64,000 nt of DNA, taken from assembly GCA_016721765.1 (NCBI GenBank), contig JADKHO010000001.1, forward strand, positions 1,786,001-1,850,000, in the 5' to 3' direction. The translations under genes and the position numbers were made by a program. This DNA is from Bacteroidota bacterium. Lineage in GTDB: Bacteria; Bacteroidota; Bacteroidia; UBA4408. The notes under the pieces are model-generated. The model was not told where the DNA came from. It was given only the letters and a program-made list of their open reading frames with translations, and ran no database searches. Positions 59,218-64,000 of this stretch are shown here, piece after piece (within the stretch, counting starts at the first letter, position 1; every line of letters begins with the position of its first letter).

Positions 59218-60714
59218 ATGACCGAATCCCCAGAGAAACAAATTCTCCGACGAAATTTTTTGTATAAATACACCAAGCAGTCCTTGTATGGATATGGCAT
59301 CACTATAAGTATGCTGTTTTTTGCAAAATGGTTTGGTATTGCAAGTTTTACTTACGATAAATTAATATTCGATTTTGTTTGGATTTTAGCTTCCGTAGGA
59401 TTATTCGTTCTTTGGATTAGGGGGCAAAAGCAAATCAGTGCGCCCGCCAGTAACGTTATTACTATTTTGGAATTTATTAATTGGCTGGCAATTTTTTGGT
59501 ACACTATTTTTTTTCTGGATGAAATTCGAATGGTGTCCTTGTTCTTTTCGATTATCGTGCTGGTATTTATGCTCTCTCACAGCAATTTTATTACTTCTAT
59601 TGCCATTACTGTTTTCTTTGCCATTACCTACACCATTATCTCTTACATCTGTATCAATTTTTTGGGACAAAAAGGCGTGTTTTCAGAACAACTTTTTTAT
59701 GTCATCATATTTGTTCCAACAGGATTTTATATTTCATGGATGTCGGAAGCATATCGGCGCCAATTACACAAGGCAAGGGCTTCCGAAAAGGCTACTGAAA
59801 GTGCACGTTCCGAACTGCAAAAAATCTTTAATGAGTTACGCGCAAATGAAATCGAAATTGAAAATAAAAACAGTGCCCTTCAAACCAAACAAATAGAAAT
59901 TGAACGCATCAATATAAGTTTGAATGAAGCCAATAACGAGGTGTACCGAAAAAACATCGAATTAACTGATAGCATCAATTACGCTCGTTACATTCAAAAG
60001 GCAATTGTTCCGGGGCAGCAAATCATCAAACAAAATTTTCCGGATAGTTTTGTTTTCCTTAAACCAAAAGACATTGTAAGTGGTGATTTTTGTTGGACCT
60101 GGCAAAAAGATAATTTTGCTTGTATTGTGGCTGCCGATTGCACAGGTCATGGCGTTCCGGGTGCAATGTTGAGTATGATTGGTGTATCGTTGTTGAATGA
60201 AATTGTAAATGTAAACAACGCACTTCGTCCAAATTTTATTCTCGAAATATTAAAAATGCGTCTCATTAATTTATTTCGATATGAAAAAAATGGTGCTTTC
60301 AAAGATGGAATTGAATTAGCCCTTTGTTGTGTTGATTTCAGTACAAACAAACTCTATTTTTCAGGCTCTAATAATCCCTTGTATTTAATTTCAGATGGAA
60401 AATTAAGAATTGTAAAAGCCGATCCAATGCCAATTGGAAACCATACCTACACCATAAATAAGGAATTTACAAAACATGTTATTGATATAAAAAGTGGCGA
60501 TTCATTTTATATTTTTAGCGATGGTTTTGCCGATCAGTTTGGTGGACCTAAAGGAAAAAAATATTTGTACAAACGCATGCAAGAGTTATTTGTACAACAT
60601 CACCACCTACCGGCTGAGGAGCAACGCAAGAAAATTATTCAAGAATTTTACGAATGGAAAGGCAAGGAAGAGCAAGTGGATGATGTGCTTGTAATTGGAG
60701 TTAGATTGCAGTAA
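59218..60714 (+). CDS. Membrane PP2C/SpoIIE-type serine/threonine phosphatase
   Basis: A 498-residue protein. Residues about 20-180 hold six membrane helices. A helical segment with coiled-coil character (about 185-250; EIEIENKNSALQTKQIEIER) leads into a SpoIIE/PP2C domain, from DSINYARYIQKAIVPGQQII. Metal-binding blocks are KDIVSGDFCWTW, VAADCTGHGVPGAMLSMIGV, SDGFADQFGGPKGKKYLYKR and the end VDDVLVIGV. All the aspartates of the dimetal site are present. It lies near a SiaC-type phosphoprotein and may dephosphorylate it. The membrane part is unlike the Cache/HAMP input of Pseudomonas SiaA. Confidence 0.93.
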   Translation: MTESPEKQILRRNFLYKYTKQSLYGYGITISMLFFAKWFGIASFTYDKLIFDFVWILASVGLFVLWIRGQKQISAPASNVITILEFINWLAIFWYTIFFLDEIRMVSLFFSIIVLVFMLSHSNFITSIAITVFFAITYTIISYICINFLGQKGVFSEQLFYVIIFVPTGFYISWMSEAYRRQLHKARASEKATESARSELQKIFNELRANEIEIENKNSALQTKQIEIERINISLNEANNEVYRKNIELTDSINYARYIQKAIVPGQQIIKQNFPDSFVFLKPKDIVSGDFCWTWQKDNFACIVAADCTGHGVPGAMLSMIGVSLLNEIVNVNNALRPNFILEILKMRLINLFRYEKNGAFKDGIELALCCVDFSTNKLYFSGSNNPLYLISDGKLRIVKADPMPIGNHTYTINKEFTKHVIDIKSGDSFYIFSDGFADQFGGPKGKKYLYKRMQELFVQHHHLPAEEQRKKIIQEFYEWKGKEEQVDDVLVIGVRLQ

Positions 60715-60737
60715 ATTAATTATCTTCGAAATAAAAA

Positions 60738-61439
60738 ATGGCAGAACATCATCATCACAAGGAAGAACATTTTGAGCAATCAGATCTTATCAAGGATATC
60801 GTGATTGGTATGGCAGATGGACTTACTGTTCCTTTTGCATTGGCTGCCGGATTAAGCGGTGTCGTTGATTCTAATGCCATTATTATCACTGCTGGTATTG
60901 CTGAAATTTGTGCCGGTTCCATTGCAATGGGATTAGGTGGCTACCTTGCCGGTAGAACAGAAATTGAACATTATAATTCTGAATTAAAACGCGAATACGA
61001 TGAAATCGTGACGCATTATGAAACCGAGAAAAGAGAGGTGCGGGAGATTTTTGCGGAATACGGATTATCGCCACAATCACAAAATTTGATTGTGGACGAA
61101 ATGGCGAAGGATGAACATAAATGGGTAGAGTTTATGATGCGCTATGAATTGGGTTTAGAAAAGCCCGACGAAAAGCGCGCAAGTAAAAGTGCACTGAATA
61201 TTGGCTTATCCTATGTAGTTGGTGGGATTATTCCGTTGAGCGGCTATTTTATTTCGTCAGATCCCGCTACAGGATTAATTTATTCAGCAATCATAACGGT
61301 AATTTGTTTATTTGTTTTCGGATATTTTAAAAGCAAACTTACCGGACAAAATGCAATTTCCGGTGCGCTTAAAACCACCTTAATCGGTGTTACTGCGGCA
61401 TCCGCTGCTTTCTTTATAGCAAAGCTCGTTGGAAACTAA
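60738..61439 (+). CDS. VIT1/CCC1-type iron/manganese transporter with histidine-rich N-terminus
   Basis: A 233-residue membrane protein. The first 15 residues include HHHHKEEH, a potential metal-binding tag. The transporter part opens IKDIVIGMADGLTVPFALAA with helix 1, then GIAEICAGSIAMGLGGYLAG. A cytosolic helical domain rich in Glu/Asp (about 80-145, ELKREYDEIVTHYETEKREV and DEMAKDEHKWVEFMMRYELG) has the metal-binding acidic pattern of VIT proteins. Three more helices follow. Members move Fe2+/Mn2+ out of the cytosol. It follows the PP2C gene by 23 bases. Confidence 0.92.
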   Translation: MAEHHHHKEEHFEQSDLIKDIVIGMADGLTVPFALAAGLSGVVDSNAIIITAGIAEICAGSIAMGLGGYLAGRTEIEHYNSELKREYDEIVTHYETEKREVREIFAEYGLSPQSQNLIVDEMAKDEHKWVEFMMRYELGLEKPDEKRASKSALNIGLSYVVGGIIPLSGYFISSDPATGLIYSAIITVICLFVFGYFKSKLTGQNAISGALKTTLIGVTAASAAFFIAKLVGN

Positions 61440-61447
61440 CTTTGGTA

Positions 61448-62329
61448 ATGAACCCGTTTCTCAATAAGTACCGCTACTTTTTACTTCTCCATTTCATAAT
61501 TTTTATTTGGGGCTTTACCGGAATCCTGGGTGGACTAATCAGCATTTCAGCAGTTTCACTCGTTTGGTATCGCATGCTCATTGCAGTGCTGGGTGTTTTG
61601 ATTTATGGTATACTGGCCAAAATTAAACTTATAGTAACTCCTTATCAATTAGCTTTGGCAATGGGCGTGGGCCTTGTGATTGCATTACATTGGATATTTT
61701 TTTATCAATCCATTAAATCCTCCACTGTTTCAATTGCTGTGATATGCCTCAGTTTTGCAACTTTTTTTTCGGCCCTCATCGAGCCTTTTTTCTTTAAGAG
61801 AAGAATATATCCTTACGAATTGGTTTTTGGAATCCTGGTGGTTATTGGACTACTCTATATTTTTAACTTTCAACAAGGCTATTCCACCGGAATTCTGTAT
61901 GGAATTATTTCAGCTTCCTTGTCAGCTTTATTCACTGTTTTAAACGGAAAGCTTGCAAAAAGCTACAACGCAGTATCGCTGTCACTTTACGAACTATTAG
62001 GTGGATTTCTAGGAATATCTATTTATTTTTTAGCAGCATCAGCATTTACCATCGAGCTTTTTACAATTGGCTCTTCTGATTTAATTTATTTACTGATTTT
62101 AGGAATTGTGTGCACTGCTTTTGCATTTGTAGGAAGTGTAGTTGTAATGAAACAATTGAGTCCCTACACAGTAGTAATTTCTACCAACCTCGAACCCATC
62201 TATACCATTATTTTAGCCTATTTTATTTTTGGTGAGAAAGAAAAAATGAATGTGCAATTTTATGTAGGCTCAGTTTTTATAGTGCTCATTCTTTTTGCAA
62301 ATGCCTACCTTAAAAGTAAAAAAAAGTAA
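61448..62329 (+). CDS. EamA-family (DMT) transporter
   Basis: A 293-residue inner-membrane protein with ten helices in two EamA halves; the ATG at 61448 is used, an in-frame TTG at 61442 being less likely. First-half landmarks are HFIIFIWGFTGILGGLISIS and GLVIALHWIFFYQSIKSSTV; second-half ones are GIISASLSALFTVLNGKLAK and LSPYTVVISTNLEPIYTIIL, the latter being the E-P motif common in these permeases. Members export metabolites or amino acids. Spacing of 8 bases after the VIT gene suggests co-transcription. The substrate is unknown. Confidence 0.93.
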   Translation: MNPFLNKYRYFLLLHFIIFIWGFTGILGGLISISAVSLVWYRMLIAVLGVLIYGILAKIKLIVTPYQLALAMGVGLVIALHWIFFYQSIKSSTVSIAVICLSFATFFSALIEPFFFKRRIYPYELVFGILVVIGLLYIFNFQQGYSTGILYGIISASLSALFTVLNGKLAKSYNAVSLSLYELLGGFLGISIYFLAASAFTIELFTIGSSDLIYLLILGIVCTAFAFVGSVVVMKQLSPYTVVISTNLEPIYTIILAYFIFGEKEKMNVQFYVGSVFIVLILFANAYLKSKKK

Positions 62330-62345
62330 TTCGCCGCTCGGCTTT

Positions 62346-63071
62346 TCATTTAAGTTTCAAGTAGTATACACGCTCTTTAGGATCAAATTTTTCAATCGAA
62401 TTGCGGAGTGCAATTCGCGACATATTTGCCGCATGATTATCTAAAAAGCTGAGCAGTTTACTCTTGTCTTTATCGCCCGCAAAACGCAGCATCCAACCAA
62501 TCGCCTTTTGTACTAATTCTTCAGAATCATACAGCAATATTTCTGAAAGTTTATAGGTGTCTTCTAAATCGTCTTTACGGATAAAATAGCAGGTACTTAA
62601 AATGGCTGTTCTGCGTTCCCATTTATTTTTTGATTTTGCCAACTTATAAAGCTGCTTGCGTGGTTTGTCGAACAAATAACTTCCGGTCATGTGCAAACAA
62701 CCTAAATCCACTAAGTCCCAATTATTAATACGGTCGTGACGTCGCATGTATAAATCATAAAAATCTTTTAAGCGTGGAGCAGTAATTTTCTTAGAGCGGG
62801 AAGCTTTATCCATAATGCTCACTGCACCTGCACGCAATTCATGAATGTTACTTTCCAACAGTTTTTCAATTTCAGAAATGGGCATTTCTTCAAACTCTTT
62901 TGCCAAAGTAAACAAGTCGCCCATCTTCACGCCGATAAATTTATCTGCCGCTCCATGCTCAATAGTTTCGGACTTAAAATAGCGTTTTATTTTAACCAAT
63001 TCGGCATCAGATTGTAAAGCGTTTAAACGATCTGTAAAGCTTTTGGCACTCAAAATAGGCAGCTTTTTCAT
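62346..63071 (-). CDS. DNA alkylation repair protein (AlkD-type HEAT-repeat)
   Basis: A 241-residue all-helical protein of the AlkC/AlkD group of HEAT-repeat DNA glycosylases. It has KFIGVKMGDLFTLAKEFEEM and the repeat NIHELRAGAVSIMDKASRSK, then RINNWDLVDLGCLHM, whose W and D are characteristic of the active-site cleft, followed by KNKWERRTAILSTCYFIRKD and VQKAIGWMLRFAGDKDKSKL. Members excise 3- and 7-alkylpurines. It is followed on the opposite strand by the EamA gene. It is 15 bases after the VOC gene and shares its direction. Confidence 0.93.
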   Translation of the reverse strand: MKKLPILSAKSFTDRLNALQSDAELVKIKRYFKSETIEHGAADKFIGVKMGDLFTLAKEFEEMPISEIEKLLESNIHELRAGAVSIMDKASRSKKITAPRLKDFYDLYMRRHDRINNWDLVDLGCLHMTGSYLFDKPRKQLYKLAKSKNKWERRTAILSTCYFIRKDDLEDTYKLSEILLYDSEELVQKAIGWMLRFAGDKDKSKLLSFLDNHAANMSRIALRNSIEKFDPKERVYYLKLK

Positions 63072-63086
63072 TTTGTCAAGAAGGGT

Positions 63087-63464
63087 TTATTTAGCAGTTT
63101 CATCCGCCTCAAAAATGCCAAAAACATTCCGATCTAAATCCGTAAAATACCCTTGCCAACACCTGCCTTGTATGGCGAATTTGGGAAGAGATACTTGACC
63201 GCCCTGCTTCAAAATTAATTCAGCTGTATGGTCAAAATTCTTAACCTGTATAGAGCAAGTAAATGAATTGGTGCCAAACTCAGGTGGTGGAACCTTTGCG
63301 GGACGTTTGAGCAGTCCACCATACATACCCGCCGTTTCAATACGGTAATACTCTATGGGAACAAACTCTTCTTTTATAAAATTCCAACCGAAAACACTTT
63401 TGTAAAATGCGATTAATTTGCTTGGCTCACTGGCCTGTATCTCAAAATAGGCAATTGTATTCAT
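63087..63464 (-). CDS. VOC family protein (glyoxalase-like)
   Basis: A 125-residue protein from the ATG at 63464, which gives NTIAYFEIQASEPSKLIAFY as the family start; an upstream in-frame start adds 19 residues. It has two beta-alpha-beta-beta-beta modules: KSVFGWNFIKEEFVPIEYYR and KRPAKVPPPEFGTNSFTCSI onward, with the second module ending CWQGYFTDLDRNVFGIFEAD. The final Glu in IFEAD is the usual metal ligand; other ligands are uncertain. The role is unknown. The gap to the next gene (63465-63786) is AT-rich with one promoter candidate. Confidence 0.9.
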   Translation of the reverse strand: MNTIAYFEIQASEPSKLIAFYKSVFGWNFIKEEFVPIEYYRIETAGMYGGLLKRPAKVPPPEFGTNSFTCSIQVKNFDHTAELILKQGGQVSLPKFAIQGRCWQGYFTDLDRNVFGIFEADETAK

Positions 63465-63701
63465 GGATATAAGGTTGAATGAAAATTGAGCTAGTGAATA
63501 AAATTCCGAAAAATAAATCAAAACTCAAAAAATGGGGTACCCATTAGAGTTTTATAGCTATAGAAATGAAAATTTAGAGCAAAATCGATGCATTTATTTA
63601 TCCTTGAACAATTAACAATAAATACTCATTAATCTCAATAAAGATGTAGGTTAAGATGAAAGTTATATGATTTGAACAAGTAAGAAATTGCACAATTTAG
63701 G

Positions 63702-63732
63702 TTGCGCAGCCAAATAAAAGAGATCACATTTG
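63702..63732 (+). promoter_or_regulatory. Candidate Bacteroidota-type promoter for the right-edge gene
   Basis: TTG at 63702-63704 is followed after 20 bases by CACATTTG at 63725-63732, one mismatch from TAnnTTTG. It would give a leader of about 45-50 bases before the ATG at 63787. Confidence 0.5.
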
Positions 63733-63786
63733 TATCATCAAAAGAGTATTAACGATTTAATGTTTAACAAAAAACCCAAACACAAC

Positions 63787-64000
63787 ATGAAAAAATTAAT
63801 TACAACGTTTACACTTATGTGCTTCTTTGCTTTTGGAGCATTGGCGCAAGGCAACTATACGATCTCGGGCATAGTGCACGATGGTAATGGTGCCGCAGTT
63901 CAAAATCAAATGGTGTGGGTCTATACTGACTCATCGCAAACTTCATTCATTTACAATAGCTCGGCTTTTACAGATGCACAAGGTTCATTTGCATTTTCGA
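63787..64000 (+). CDS. Secreted protein, partial (carboxypeptidase-regulatory-like N-terminus)
   Basis: The frame opens with a signal peptide, MKKLITTFTLMCFFAFGALA, and continues QGNYTISGIVHDGNGAAVQN, then QMVWVYTDSSQTSFIYNSSA and FTDAQGSFAFS before the window ends. The N-terminal region has the pattern of a carboxypeptidase-regulatory-like/CNA-B beta sandwich (TISGIVHDGNG then a second strand pair and TDAQGSFAF). Such domains are often followed by a repeat region or T9SS signal in Bacteroidota. The 3' part and the stop lie outside the window. Confidence 0.8.
   Translation, partial: MKKLITTFTLMCFFAFGALAQGNYTISGIVHDGNGAAVQNQMVWVYTDSSQTSFIYNSSAFTDAQGSFAFS

Overview
The window looks like a chromosomal segment of an AT-rich member of the Bacteroidota, probably an environmental Flavobacteriales/Sphingobacteriales-type organism. 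Support comes from several secreted proteins with C-terminal type IX secretion (T9SS) sorting domains, promoters of the Bacteroidota form TTG-N19/20-TAnnTTTG, families largely confined to this phylum (DUF4199, the APQKMNYQ-type tail-fibre-domain proteins, SprB- and GloVer-like repeats), and intergenic repeats of a kind common in such genomes. No tRNA, rRNA, CRISPR array, IS transposase or prophage module was seen.

Layout. 0-2.1 kb: the 5' part of gatB (GTG start, running off the left edge), a dispersed repeat and a frameshifted nitroreductase remnant. 2.2-11.9 kb: a compact accessory island. A MocR-type GntR/aminotransferase regulator diverges from an FMN split-barrel protein, followed by a same-strand run of small enzymes: five GNAT acetyltransferases, an Asp/Glu racemase, a HAD phosphatase, a methyltransferase, a PhzF protein, a small alpha/beta-barrel protein, DinB and a serine hydrolase. 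12-17.4 kb: a LamG/T9SS protein, a GH3-family adenylating enzyme with an unknown partner, a deoxynucleoside kinase, and two intergenic repeat families. 17.4-22.4 kb: a minus-strand glycan operon with heptose-7-P kinase (HddA-type), heptose-1-P nucleotidyltransferase (HddC-type), a GmhB-like HAD phosphatase, two glycosyltransferases and a DUF4199 membrane protein. 22.5 kb: the SRP 4.5S RNA gene with a clear promoter.

22.7-28.6 kb: a GDSL hydrolase, a YkgJ cysteine-cluster protein, an AHSA1 protein and a PnuC transporter, then an ECF sigma/anti-sigma pair and a DUF4139 protein. 28.7-36.5 kb: two paralogous surface proteins with S74 intramolecular-chaperone ends, a small T9SS protein, an O-antigen ligase-like protein, an S41 protease, YidD and RnpA. 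36.7-47.6 kb: an M20 dipeptidase, an ankyrin protein and two giant paralogous secreted proteins that end in dockerin-like, cohesin-like and T9SS domains. 47.9-55 kb: housekeeping genes (nadB, frr, fabD, tsaB). 53.6-56.6 kb: a TolC/HlyD-type efflux pair without a pump gene. 56.8-63.5 kb: a SiaC-type phosphoprotein and, about 2 kb away, a membrane PP2C/SpoIIE phosphatase, with an alkyltransferase-like protein, a pentapeptide protein, TrmB, a VIT-type metal transporter, an EamA transporter, AlkD and a VOC protein. The right edge cuts a secreted protein.

The most promising less-described material is (1) the giant cohesin-like/dockerin-like T9SS paralogues, (2) the split SiaC/PP2C signalling module, (3) the MocR-headed GNAT-rich island with a direct-repeat operator, and (4) the dispersed intergenic repeats. 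All functions are read from sequence motifs by eye; no database search was run.
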